A stretch of DNA of 64,000 nucleotides from Methanorbis rubei (GTDB lineage: Archaea > Halobacteriota > Methanomicrobia > Methanomicrobiales > Methanocorpusculaceae), in the NCBI RefSeq assembly GCF_032714495.1, contig NZ_JAWDKB010000003.1:124001-188000 (forward strand), in the 5' to 3' direction. The translations under genes and the position numbers were made by a program. Under the pieces are notes generated by a model. It did not search any database. It was not told the origin of the DNA and saw nothing but the letters and a program-made list of their open reading frames with translations. Positions 41,354 through 49,906 of the stretch are shown here, piece by piece. Position 1 is the stretch's first letter. The number at the start of each line of letters is the position of its first letter.

Positions 41354-42319
41354 GTGAGTGAAGAATCTAACGAAAAAATTATTTGCCCAATCTGCGGCAA
41401 TTATGCTGATTGTAATAACAGAGGGTTTACAGACTATATCACCTGCCCCTCATGCGGCCCCTACGCTCTCCCTTCCTTAGATCAAAAATATTTGGAAGCT
41501 ATCCAAAATAAACACCTCCTTGTTGGTTATCTCTTTGAAACAAAAGAAGATCGAAGAAAATCAATAAAACTTGGTGGCGATGGCCTTCTTCTAACTCCTG
41601 AAACCATCAATAAAATACTCGCATCTTCATTAATTCCGAAAACCTCCATGCAAAAGTTGGACAAAATTATCCTGACCATGTACCGATCAGGGAAAGATTT
41701 TGAATCGGTTATGCTCAGTACTGATGTTTTTCCACCAGCAGTAGGATATGCAAAGAGTGAAATAGAGATTAGACTCATGATCGACGCCTTATGTGAACTT
41801 GGATATCTAAAAAGAGATCAGTTCTCGCCGGAGGCATCTGCATATATTATAACTATCAAAGGCCTCCAATACGCAGAATCCCTCCTCGCCACCAACACAA
41901 ACTCCACTAAAGTGTTTGTCGCCATGCAGTTCTCCCCCGACGACCATCTCGTCATTCGTGACGCTGCCATCAAACCTGCCTGTGAAGCATGCGGCTTTAC
42001 CGCGTTTACCGTCAACGAAGAGGAACACAATGACGACATCACTGACAAAATCATCAGCGGAATCAAAACATCCCGGTTCATCATCGCCGACTTCACGTAC
42101 AACAATCTCGGCGTCTACTACGAAGCAGGTTATGCCAAAGGACTGGGCAGGACTGTTATCAAAACATGCCGGAAAGACTGGTTCGAAGAGACGGATGCAA
42201 CCGGGGAGCGGAAAAACCAGCTTCACTTCGACATTGCGCATGACAATCTGATTCTCTGGAAGGATGCGAACGATCTACGTGAACTTTTGGAACATAGGAT
42301 ACGGGCGACGATACTCTAA
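41354..42319 (+). CDS. Zinc-ribbon protein with a C-terminal deoxyribosyltransferase/TIR-like domain
   Basis: The 321-residue protein begins with GTG (41354), five bases after hsdS. It has an N-terminal zinc ribbon (CPICGNYADC and CPSCGPYAL, about 11-38), a winged-helix-like middle (about 95-180), and a C-terminal Rossmann-like domain (185-321). That domain has KVFVAMQFSPD, DDITDKIISGIKTSRFIIAD and NLGVYYEAGYAKGLG (Glu257). The last pattern matches nucleoside 2-deoxyribosyltransferases, related to TIR and SLOG-type effectors that cleave NAD or nucleotides. Its place after hsdS suggests a second layer of defence or nucleotide signalling. Function is inferred from fold and context. Confidence 0.72.
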   Translation: MSEESNEKIICPICGNYADCNNRGFTDYITCPSCGPYALPSLDQKYLEAIQNKHLLVGYLFETKEDRRKSIKLGGDGLLLTPETINKILASSLIPKTSMQKLDKIILTMYRSGKDFESVMLSTDVFPPAVGYAKSEIEIRLMIDALCELGYLKRDQFSPEASAYIITIKGLQYAESLLATNTNSTKVFVAMQFSPDDHLVIRDAAIKPACEACGFTAFTVNEEEHNDDITDKIISGIKTSRFIIADFTYNNLGVYYEAGYAKGLGRTVIKTCRKDWFEETDATGERKNQLHFDIAHDNLILWKDANDLRELLEHRIRATIL

Positions 42320-42403
42320 AAACTATAAAAATCGAGGCAGGGGGATCTGCCCCAATTGCCTGATTGAGTACAATACAGGTGTTTATCTATCGATATCTCA
42401 ACA

Positions 42404-42613
42404 TTAGAATGTCTTGGAATGACATTCCCAACATAGAATCCGGCAATTTCGCAGGCTGTCTGTACCACCCTTGCGAGCAGGATTGCTGTGATGGGCTTCC
42501 CAGCATCCACGTCCAGAACGTCCGCGGTTACCTCGTGTGAGAAGCTTTCCGCATTTCTCACACCGACCGTTTGTTCGTGTCCACGCACGACTCACAACAT
42601 CATTTGGAAACAT
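42404..42613 (-). CDS. Small HNH endonuclease
   Basis: The 69-residue protein is an almost minimal HNH nuclease: RCEKCGKLL supplies a zinc knuckle, WEAHHSNPARKGGTDSLRN is the HNH core (His-His, Asn) and ILCWECHSKTF the second knuckle. Such units are common in phages and near restriction genes. It runs opposite to the hsd genes. A longer overlapping frame (42316-42588) is its shadow. Confidence 0.8.
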   Translation of the reverse strand: MFPNDVVSRAWTRTNGRCEKCGKLLTRGNRGRSGRGCWEAHHSNPARKGGTDSLRNCRILCWECHSKTF

Positions 42614-42801
42614 AAATTATCACCTCCATATTTTAGGTAATGAAATGGCATATTCGATTCTTTCAATGGAAAGAGGGGATATTTTCCACTTCAATCACTA
42701 CATAGAACATGATTCCTTAATTAGTTAACGCAGGACACCGAAATTGGGAGTGGCACACGCAATATTCCAAAAATGATGTCTGGTATTTTCAAACTGCAAA
42801 A

Positions 42802-43452
42802 CTATTCCCTTTGACAATAAATTCCTTTCATCTCAAGCGGCCCAATCACCCGATCAAGAACCCAACGATACACCTCTTCATCCATCAACTCCCGATTCAT
42901 CATCGAACAATCCGGGCTTCCAATATCGTCCAACCCCTTCTGAAATACCAGAAGCGGTTCACAGTCGTCATATGAATTGTCATATACCAGCGCCTCATCA
43001 GCAACAAGAATCATTGCTGGCAGAAAACCAACCGAACGCTCGTATCTCTTTCTGATCTTTTCCTCCGGTACATCATGACCACCATCCAGAACCCGTCTTC
43101 TCACTCTCGCAACATTAATGTCTGGATTTTTCGTCATCACATATGTCAATCGAATACGGTATCCGGCAGTCTTCACATGCTCCATAAATGCCAATCTGCT
43201 ATGATGGGAAAACACTGTTTCCCAGGCAAAACAGACATCAGATGAAAGCATCTCAGAAAATTGCCTTTCTGTCTCCTCCCAGGCCTTGATGGAACGCTCC
43301 ACACCATCAGGCATCTCCAAAATATGAGGATCGGATCTGGCACAGTAATCTGCGTTAATATACACACATTCTGGATACGCATCAAGCGTCTGGGTAATCG
43401 CAGTTGATTTTCCCGACCCGTTCGGACCGGCAAAAAGAAAAAGAATTTTCAT
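42802..43452 (-). CDS. Zeta-toxin-like P-loop kinase
   Basis: The 216-residue protein has LFAGPNGSGKSTAI (Walker A, about 6-19), the substrate region YINADYCARSDP and FAWETVFSH, and Arg-rich VARVRRRVLDGGHDVPEEKI. That is the arrangement of zeta toxins and related kinases that phosphorylate UDP-N-acetylglucosamine or similar targets. The gene starts inside the end of a small upstream gene (four-base overlap), as in epsilon-zeta type pairs. In an archaeon without peptidoglycan the substrate must differ; that is inference. Confidence 0.8.
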   Translation of the reverse strand: MKILFLFAGPNGSGKSTAITQTLDAYPECVYINADYCARSDPHILEMPDGVERSIKAWEETERQFSEMLSSDVCFAWETVFSHHSRLAFMEHVKTAGYRIRLTYVMTKNPDINVARVRRRVLDGGHDVPEEKIRKRYERSVGFLPAMILVADEALVYDNSYDDCEPLLVFQKGLDDIGSPDCSMMNRELMDEEVYRWVLDRVIGPLEMKGIYCQRE

Positions 43453-43709
43453 CGGCTCTGCTTGCAGAACTCGTACGTCCTACGGGACGCCTTCAGCAAA
43501 ACTGCATCCGTGTTCTTGAACGAGGGAATAAAACCTATTTCACTCCACTTCATCGAAGCATGGATCATCTGGCTCTCGGGGGACATACGAGAAATGGCTT
43601 CCTTTTCGGACACAGCACCTTTTCTCGCATGCCGTACCTCATACCTTACTATCTCCTTTCGCGAACAGACTTTGTGAAGGGAAGACCCTGATAATGTAGT
43701 ACTATCCAT
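43449..43709 (-). CDS. Likely antitoxin partner of the zeta-like kinase
   Basis: The 86-residue basic protein (SRKEIVRYEVRHARKGAVSE, then QMIHASMKWSEIGFIPSF) overlaps the kinase by four bases and is on the same strand. The context fits an antitoxin, but the sequence does not resemble the classical epsilon protein. I would call it a partner of unknown mechanism. Confidence 0.6.
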   Translation of the reverse strand: MDSTTLSGSSLHKVCSRKEIVRYEVRHARKGAVSEKEAISRMSPESQMIHASMKWSEIGFIPSFKNTDAVLLKASRRTYEFCKQSR

Positions 43710-43813
43710 AAGACATCATCCCTGATAATGATCTATATCTCGTCTCGTATCCATATAAATATCACTCTCTTGATAAATCAGTGGAAACTCGGTGGATTCA
43801 AATTACTAAATCC

Positions 43814-43843
43814 GAATTACTAATTGTCACAAATTAGTAATTC
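43814..43843. promoter_or_regulatory. 12-bp inverted repeat upstream of hsdR
   Basis: GAATTACTAATT and AATTAGTAATTC flank a six-base spacer (GTCACA). Half-site copies lie close by (ATTACTAAAT at 43802 and TTAGTAATTC at 43844). It lies about 95-125 bases before hsdR in the 227-base gap. It may be an operator for a repressor of hsdR. Confidence 0.6.
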
Positions 43844-43936
43844 TTAGTAATTCTCCAACTCACAAAAAAATACCCGACCCATTCACCCAAAGCCTTTAAC
43901 CTCTCTCACAACAAATACCAAAAACATCCAAAACAC

Positions 43937-46900
43937 ATGCCGCCAGCATCTGATAATCAACCCCCGAAATACCAAGACATCCTTCAGACAGCTCAGGCCG
44001 CCGAAAAACTCTGTTCAATAGACACAGCTGCCGCAATCATCACCTGCCGCAGAGCACTCGAACTCTCTCTTAAGTGGCTGTATGCCCACGATAAAACACT
44101 CATCCCTCCCTATCAGGACAATCTCGCCGCTTATCTCAACAGTCCCGAACTCCGAAGCCTTCTCGGACCTGACCTCCACAAACGCATAAACTACATCCGA
44201 ATTCTGGGAAACGCCGCAGCTCACAGCACCACCAGTCCGGAACCTGAACAAACAGACCTCGCCTGCCAAAACCTCAATGTTTTCCTCGATCATCTCGCTG
44301 CCAGCTACATCTCAGACGAAATCCCTGCCGGACAAAAAATATCATCTCCAAAACCCCTCAACCTCTCAGAATACAAAACCCGAAAACTCTACATCGACAC
44401 CCTCCTCATGGATGCAGGATGGACACGCGGCCGCGACTGGCTCGAAGAGTACGAACTCGCCGGAATGCCCAACAAAGCAGGCCTCGGCTATGCCGACTAT
44501 GTCCTCTTTGGAGACGACGGCAAACCCCTCGCAGTAATTGAAGCCAAAAAAACCTGCAAAGACCCAGCGATCGGACGTCAGCAGGCAAAACTCTACGCCG
44601 ACCTCCTTGAACAAAAATTCGGCATCAGACCAATCATCTTCCTCACCAACGGCTTTGACACCAAAATCTGGGACGACGTTCACTACCCGGAACGTCCGGT
44701 CTCCGGCATCTACGCCAAGTTCGACCTCCAGAAAGAACACAACAAACATACCCAGAAAACCTCTCTTGAACACATCATCATCAACGAAAACATTGCCGGA
44801 CGATACTATCAAAAAGAAGCAATCACTGCAGTTACCGAAACATTCGGCAAACAAAACCGCAGACATGCCCTCCTCGTCATGGCGACCGGTAGCGGAAAAA
44901 CGAGAACAGTCATCGCCTTAGTTGCCCTCCTTCTCCGTTCCGGTTGGATCAAAAACATCCTCTTCTTAGCAGACAGAACCAGCCTTGTCACACAGGCAAA
45001 ACGATCCTTCGCCAACCTCCTCCCCGACCTTGCCGCAGCCAACCTCTGCGAAGAAAAAAATGTTGCAACCGCCAGAGCAGTATTCTCCACCTATCAGACC
45101 ATGATGAACGCCATCGACGATGTTCGGGATGAAGATGGAGGAAAACTCTTCACCTGCGGCCACTTCGATCTCATCATCATCGACGAAGCCCATCGCAGCA
45201 TCTACAACAAATACAAAGACATCTTCACCTACTTCGATGCTCATCTAATCGGTCTTACCGCAACCCCAAAAGACGAGATCGACAAAAATACCTACGAAAC
45301 CTTCCGCCTCGAATCCGGCATCCCCACCTATGGCTATGATCTCGCTCAGGCAGTTGCCGACGGTTACCTCGTTGACTTTGTCTCCATCGAAACAAAACTC
45401 AAATTTCTTACCGACGGAATCATCTACGATGAACTCACCGAAGAAGAAAAAGAAGAGTACGAAAAACTCTTCCTCGATGAAAACGGAGAAATTCCTCAGG
45501 CAATCGACAGTTCCGCACTCAACGAATGGATCTTTAATGCCGACACCATCAAAGAAGTACTTGCAACACTCTTTACCCACGGCATAAAAATCGGCTATGG
45601 AAGTAAAATTGGAAAAACAATTCTTTTCGCGAAAAATCATGCCCATGCCGAAAAGATCTACGAGATCTTTGGCAGAGAATACCCAAATTATCCGCCAGGT
45701 TACGTCCGTGTCATTGACAACTACACCAACTATGCCCAAAGCCTCATCGACGAATTTTCAAATTCCGAAAAATACCCGCAAATCGCAATCTCCGTTGACA
45801 TGCTGGATACCGGCATTGACATCCCTGAGGTCGTTAACCTTGTCTTCTTCAAAAAAGTTCTCAGCAAAGCAAAGTTCTGGCAGATGATCGGACGCGGCAC
45901 ACGACTCTGCCCTGGCCTTATCGATGGTTCCGACAAAGACAAATTTTACATCTTTGACTTTTGCGGCAACTTCGAATTTTTCCGCGTCAATGATCACGGT
46001 CGCGAAACCGACACGATCATGACAGTGCAGGAATGTATCTTCAGTCTTCAGACTGAGATGGCCTACAAACTTCAGGAGTACGAGTACCAGACAGAATCTC
46101 TCCGCAGCTTCCGGCGTGATCTCATCTCTGATCTTCTGACAAAGGTCAAAGAACTTAACCGGGATAACTTCGCCGTCCGTCAGCATCTGCGATACATTGA
46201 TCGATATCGGGAAGAAACGGCTTGGCAGGTTTTGACCTACGAAGACACGCTCAAAATTTCTGAGGAGATTGCACCCCTCATCCTTCCCAGTAACGATGAA
46301 GCATCAGCCGTACGATTCGACGCTCTTTTGTATGGTCTTGAACTCGCATGGCTGGTAAGCAAACCCTATCCAAAAGCCAGAAAAGATCTTCTGAAAAAAG
46401 TCAGAGCAATTGCCGACATCTCAACTATTCCTGAGATTCTTGCACAAAAAGAATTGATTGGAAAAATTCTCCATACAGACTATGTCAAAAATGCCGGCAT
46501 CAGTGAACTTGAACACATCCGGAACAAACTCCGCGACCTCATGAAGTACCTTCCGGCAGGATCCAAAACAATCTATGACACAAACTTCAGTGATAAAATC
46601 CTGGAGACAGAATGGCATGTATCTGATCTGACCGAGGATTACCTGAGAACCTATAAAGAAAAGGCGATAGCATATCTGCGTGAACATCAGAATGTTCCGG
46701 TCATTTCGAAACTAAGAACAAACGTTCCATTAGATAGCAATGACATTACTGTTCTTGAAAATATTCTCTGGAAAGAAGTGGGAAGTCATGAACAGTACAA
46801 AGCAGAATATGGAAGTAAGCCCCTCGGAGTGTTTGTGCGGGAGATCGTCGGCCTTGACATGAACGCAGCGAAAGAAGCATTTTCCATCTACTTGCAGGAT

Positions 46901-47110
46901 GCCCGTCTCAATCAGCAGCAGATATATTTCCTCAACCGGATTGTCGAGTACATCGTCAAAAACGGCATGATGACAGATATGTCAGTCCTTCAGGGAACAC
47001 CGTTTACTGACAAAGGAACTGTCGTAGATCTTTTCTCAGGGGACCAGGGTCTCTGGAATGGCATTCGGCAAACCATTGAAAAGATCAATGCAAATGCCCA
47101 GACCGTATAG
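43937..47110 (+). CDS. hsdR: Type I restriction enzyme, DNA translocase/nuclease subunit (HsdR)
   Basis: The subunit translocates DNA by ATP hydrolysis and cuts it. The 1057-residue protein begins with a DUF4145 domain (about 10-120: RALELSLKWLY, LGNAAAH), which is common in HsdR of this subtype. Next is a PD-(D/E)XK nuclease (GYADYVLFGDDGKPLAVIEAKK, Glu202, Lys204) and then two helicase halves with ATGSGKT (316-322) and IIIDEAH (413-419). Later motifs are DTGIDIPEV and QMIGRGTRLCP. The C-terminal region (about 680-1057) is helical. With hsdM and hsdS it forms a complete system, but the three genes are not contiguous: an effector-like gene, a nuclease and a toxin pair lie between. Confidence 0.95.
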   Translation: MPPASDNQPPKYQDILQTAQAAEKLCSIDTAAAIITCRRALELSLKWLYAHDKTLIPPYQDNLAAYLNSPELRSLLGPDLHKRINYIRILGNAAAHSTTSPEPEQTDLACQNLNVFLDHLAASYISDEIPAGQKISSPKPLNLSEYKTRKLYIDTLLMDAGWTRGRDWLEEYELAGMPNKAGLGYADYVLFGDDGKPLAVIEAKKTCKDPAIGRQQAKLYADLLEQKFGIRPIIFLTNGFDTKIWDDVHYPERPVSGIYAKFDLQKEHNKHTQKTSLEHIIINENIAGRYYQKEAITAVTETFGKQNRRHALLVMATGSGKTRTVIALVALLLRSGWIKNILFLADRTSLVTQAKRSFANLLPDLAAANLCEEKNVATARAVFSTYQTMMNAIDDVRDEDGGKLFTCGHFDLIIIDEAHRSIYNKYKDIFTYFDAHLIGLTATPKDEIDKNTYETFRLESGIPTYGYDLAQAVADGYLVDFVSIETKLKFLTDGIIYDELTEEEKEEYEKLFLDENGEIPQAIDSSALNEWIFNADTIKEVLATLFTHGIKIGYGSKIGKTILFAKNHAHAEKIYEIFGREYPNYPPGYVRVIDNYTNYAQSLIDEFSNSEKYPQIAISVDMLDTGIDIPEVVNLVFFKKVLSKAKFWQMIGRGTRLCPGLIDGSDKDKFYIFDFCGNFEFFRVNDHGRETDTIMTVQECIFSLQTEMAYKLQEYEYQTESLRSFRRDLISDLLTKVKELNRDNFAVRQHLRYIDRYREETAWQVLTYEDTLKISEEIAPLILPSNDEASAVRFDALLYGLELAWLVSKPYPKARKDLLKKVRAIADISTIPEILAQKELIGKILHTDYVKNAGISELEHIRNKLRDLMKYLPAGSKTIYDTNFSDKILETEWHVSDLTEDYLRTYKEKAIAYLREHQNVPVISKLRTNVPLDSNDITVLENILWKEVGSHEQYKAEYGSKPLGVFVREIVGLDMNAAKEAFSIYLQDARLNQQQIYFLNRIVEYIVKNGMMTDMSVLQGTPFTDKGTVVDLFSGDQGLWNGIRQTIEKINANAQTV

Positions 47111-47153
47111 CCCATCACCCTAATATCTCCTGCCGCCCTACTATAGTACAACC

Positions 47154-47921
47154 ATGCCGGAACATCATACCCTCCCTGAAATACTCATACAGGTACGGAA
47201 CGGCACCCTCTCCCCAGCAACCGCCGAACAGCTCATCGCAGGTCTTCCGGTGGACGAAGTCGCAAACCTCGACCTGGCCAGAACCGATCGCTGCGGCATC
47301 CCTGAAGTCGTCCTCGCCGAAGGAAAGGACACAGATTCCCTCATCAAAATCATGCATAGTTACGTCCGTGCTGCAGGACGCGTTATCGCAAGCCGCATCA
47401 CCCCCGAACAAACCGCAGCAGTACTTGCCGCCTTGCCTTCAGGCATCACCGCAGACTATCGCGAAATCTGCCGCATCCTCATTCTCTCGGACGGCACTGT
47501 CCCGAAATCCGTAGGCGGCACCGTTGCCATAGTAACCGCCGGAACCTCAGACATCCGCGTCGCCGAAGAAGCCAGAACCATCGCCGAAGAAATGGGGACC
47601 GCTGTACTCACAGCCTACGACGTAGGCGTTGCAGGAATTCACCGGCTCTTCCCTGCACTCGAACGGCTCAAAGAAGCCGACATCTACATCGTCTGCGCCG
47701 GACGCGAAGGAACTCTTCCTTCAGTCGTTGCAGGCCTTGTCAACAAACCGGTCATCGGCGTACCGGTCAGCACCGGCTACGGCTACATGGGCCACGGCGA
47801 AGCAGCTCTCGCCTCCATGCTCCAGTCCTGCGCCGCAATAACCGTCGTCAACATCGACGCAGGATTTACCGCAGGCGCGGTAGCTGCCAGAACCGCAGCA
47901 CTCATCGGAGGAAAAAAATGA
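47154..47921 (+). CDS. larB: LarB: pyridinium-3,5-biscarboxylic acid mononucleotide synthase
   Basis: LarB carboxylates and hydrolyses nicotinic acid adenine dinucleotide in the pathway to the nickel-pincer cofactor of lactate racemase-like enzymes. The 255-residue protein has the PurE-like fold: EVVLAEGKD, then [35 protein letters not shown] and [21 protein letters not shown]. It overlaps the NMN adenylyltransferase gene by four bases, so the maker of its dinucleotide substrate is translated from the same message. LarC and LarE are not in the window. Confidence 0.93.
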   Translation: MPEHHTLPEILIQVRNGTLSPATAEQLIAGLPVDEVANLDLARTDRCGIPEVVLAEGKDTDSLIKIMHSYVRAAGRVIASRITPEQTAAVLAALPSGITADYREICRILILSDGTVPKSVGGTVAIVTAGTSDIRVAEEARTIAEEMGTAVLTAYDVGVAGIHRLFPALERLKEADIYIVCAGREGTLPSVVAGLVNKPVIGVPVSTGYGYMGHGEAALASMLQSCAAITVVNIDAGFTAGAVAARTAALIGGKK

Positions 47922-48424
47922 AACGAGGCCTCTACGTTGGAAGATTTCAGCCCTATCACAACGGCCACAATGCCGTCATCGACAGCATTGCAAACGAAGT
48001 CGACGAACTCATCATCGGAATCGGCAGTGCAGAGATCAGTCATGACCTCCGTCACCCCTTCACCGCAGGCGAACGCGTCCTCATGATCAGCCGTGCCCTC
48101 AAAAATATCGACATCCCCATCTACATCATTCCTCTGGAGGACGTCAAGCGAAATGCCCTCTGGGTTTCTCATGTCAAATCCATGACGCCGCCCTTTGACA
48201 CCGTCTACACCTCAAACCCGCTCGTCATCCAGCTCTTCCGTGAAGCAGGAATAACCGTCACCTCACCTCCCATGTATCAGAGAGAAATGCTTTCCGGAAC
48301 ATCAATTCGTGCCCGCATGATCGCAGGTGAAAACTGGGATGAATGCGTCCCACCGGAAGTCGCAGACGTCATCCGGGAAATTCACGGCATTGACCGTATC
48401 CGCCAGATCGCCAAAACCGACTGA
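47918..48424 (+). CDS. nadM: Nicotinamide-nucleotide adenylyltransferase, archaeal type
   Basis: The enzyme joins ATP and nicotinamide (or nicotinate) mononucleotide into NAD or deamido-NAD. The 168-residue protein is a typical archaeal Nad[15 protein letters not shown] (HxGH motif), [11 protein letters not shown], and [10 protein letters not shown], the second ATP-binding motif. Its length is normal. It is coupled to larB (ATGA overlap), giving an operon that makes the NaAD used by LarB. The stop is followed by 60 bases before the MFS gene. Confidence 0.95.
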   Translation: MKRGLYVGRFQPYHNGHNAVIDSIANEVDELIIGIGSAEISHDLRHPFTAGERVLMISRALKNIDIPIYIIPLEDVKRNALWVSHVKSMTPPFDTVYTSNPLVIQLFREAGITVTSPPMYQREMLSGTSIRARMIAGENWDECVPPEVADVIREIHGIDRIRQIAKTD

Positions 48425-48487
48425 CAACTCGTAGGAAAAACTATATCGCGACGCGTATCGCAGTAATAAAAAAATCGGTGAATAGTT

Positions 48488-49906
48488 GTGAATGTCATTG
48501 AAAATCCCCTCTATCAAAAACTCCTTCTCGCAGCCGTTGCCATAGGTGTTATTATGGACGGACTTGACGGATCCATCGTCAACGTCGTCCTGCCGGTGAT
48601 AGCGGCGGATTTTGGAACCGACACCGGAACAATCTCCTGGGTCATCATCACCTACCTCCTCATGATGGCGGGATTCCTTCTCGTGTTCGGAAAATTTGCC
48701 GACCGCGGCCATATCCGCAAAGTCTTCGTCGGCGGATTTGTTATCTTCACCATAGGCTCTGCGGTCTGCGGTCTTTCAACTGATCTCTCATGGCTGCTTG
48801 GGGCACGCATGTTTCAGGGCGTAGGCGCTGCAATGATTGCAGCTGCCGCCCCAATGCTCTGCGTCAAATGCCTGCCGGCACGAATGCTCGGATTTGCTCT
48901 TGGAGTTTTAACCATGGCAAGTTCAATCGGGTTTGCAGCAGGTCCGGCACTTGGAGGAATCCTCACGCATTACCTCTCCTGGCACTGGATCTTTTTGATC
49001 AACATCCCAATCGGTATCGCCGCAATTCCTTTCGCTCTTCGCGTCATCCCCAAAGATGTGCCGGCAGAAAAGAAACCATTCGATCTGATCGGTGCCGTAC
49101 TGCTGTTTGCCATGATGGTCTTCGGCATCTATGCACTCGAAAGAGTTCCGCATCTGGGACTCTCCAATCCACAGATAACTCTCTGTGCCGCATTCTGTCT
49201 GATCTTTGCCGTACTGTTTGTGGTTCGGGAACTGAGATGCAGATCGCCTCTGATCAACATCAGAGTGTTTACCGCCTGGAAATTTTCGGCGGTCGTTGTG
49301 GCATTCATGCTCATCAATGTTATCTACATGGGAGTCATCTACCTCCTGCCGTTCTATCTGCATACAGGAATGCATTTTGACACGGCGGCAAGCGGCATGT
49401 ATCTCTTAATTCCTCCGGCACTTACGGCAGTTCTTGGAATTCCAATCGGCAGATGGTCGGACAGAACCGGACGGCGGAGTTTTGCGGTCGCCGCATGTGT
49501 TGTGCTGGTGATGTTCAATTTAATCTATGTGATGATTCTGCCGGAGATGGGAGTTGTTCCGCTGCTCTGTGCTCTGATACTGATGGGAGTTCTGTGGGGT
49601 CTTGCCGGCGGACCTGCCGCAAGCCGGATTGTGGAGAATGCTCCGGAAGGAGAGAGGGGAACCGGCTCGTCACTGATGGCGGTCTGCATTTACCTCGGCA
49701 GTGTGATTGGAACCGCATTGTATGCAACAATCTTTACCTTCGCAACGTCGCCGTCCGGAACGGTGGTGGCGTTTACGAATCTGGATCCGACAACATTTAT
49801 GAACGGATTTCATTTCACGATTCTCGTGGGTCTTGGTCTTGCGGTGCTGGCAATAATTTTGTCGGCGATTGTTCGTGATCAGAAGAAGGGAGAGATAGAG
49901 TCATGA
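48488..49906 (+). CDS. MFS drug/exporter-type transporter (DHA2-like, 14 helices)
   Basis: The 472-residue protein begins at a GTG (48488) and has about 14 hydrophobic segments. Features are MDGLDGSIVNVVLPVIA (motif D1, helix 1), FGKFADRGHIRKVFVGG (loop 2-3) and the motif C region GPALGGILTHYLSW. It resembles EmrB/QacA exporters. It ends with an ATGA overlap with the next gene, a DUF362 ferredoxin protein. The substrate is unknown; a role in exporting a compound linked to that protein is speculation. Confidence 0.88.
   Translation: MNVIENPLYQKLLLAAVAIGVIMDGLDGSIVNVVLPVIAADFGTDTGTISWVIITYLLMMAGFLLVFGKFADRGHIRKVFVGGFVIFTIGSAVCGLSTDLSWLLGARMFQGVGAAMIAAAAPMLCVKCLPARMLGFALGVLTMASSIGFAAGPALGGILTHYLSWHWIFLINIPIGIAAIPFALRVIPKDVPAEKKPFDLIGAVLLFAMMVFGIYALERVPHLGLSNPQITLCAAFCLIFAVLFVVRELRCRSPLINIRVFTAWKFSAVVVAFMLINVIYMGVIYLLPFYLHTGMHFDTAASGMYLLIPPALTAVLGIPIGRWSDRTGRRSFAVAACVVLVMFNLIYVMILPEMGVVPLLCALILMGVLWGLAGGPAASRIVENAPEGERGTGSSLMAVCIYLGSVIGTALYATIFTFATSPSGTVVAFTNLDPTTFMNGFHFTILVGLGLAVLAIILSAIVRDQKKGEIES

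Noticed and set aside
41354-42319. Calling the C-terminal domain a true TIR domain
   Set aside because: The E-A-G-Y-A-K-G-L-G pattern and preceding strands fit nucleoside deoxyribosyltransferases better than TIR; the two folds are related, so I kept a combined description.
42316-42588. 90-codon frame overlapping the small HNH gene
   Set aside because: The other frame contains the full set of HNH motifs; this one has none.
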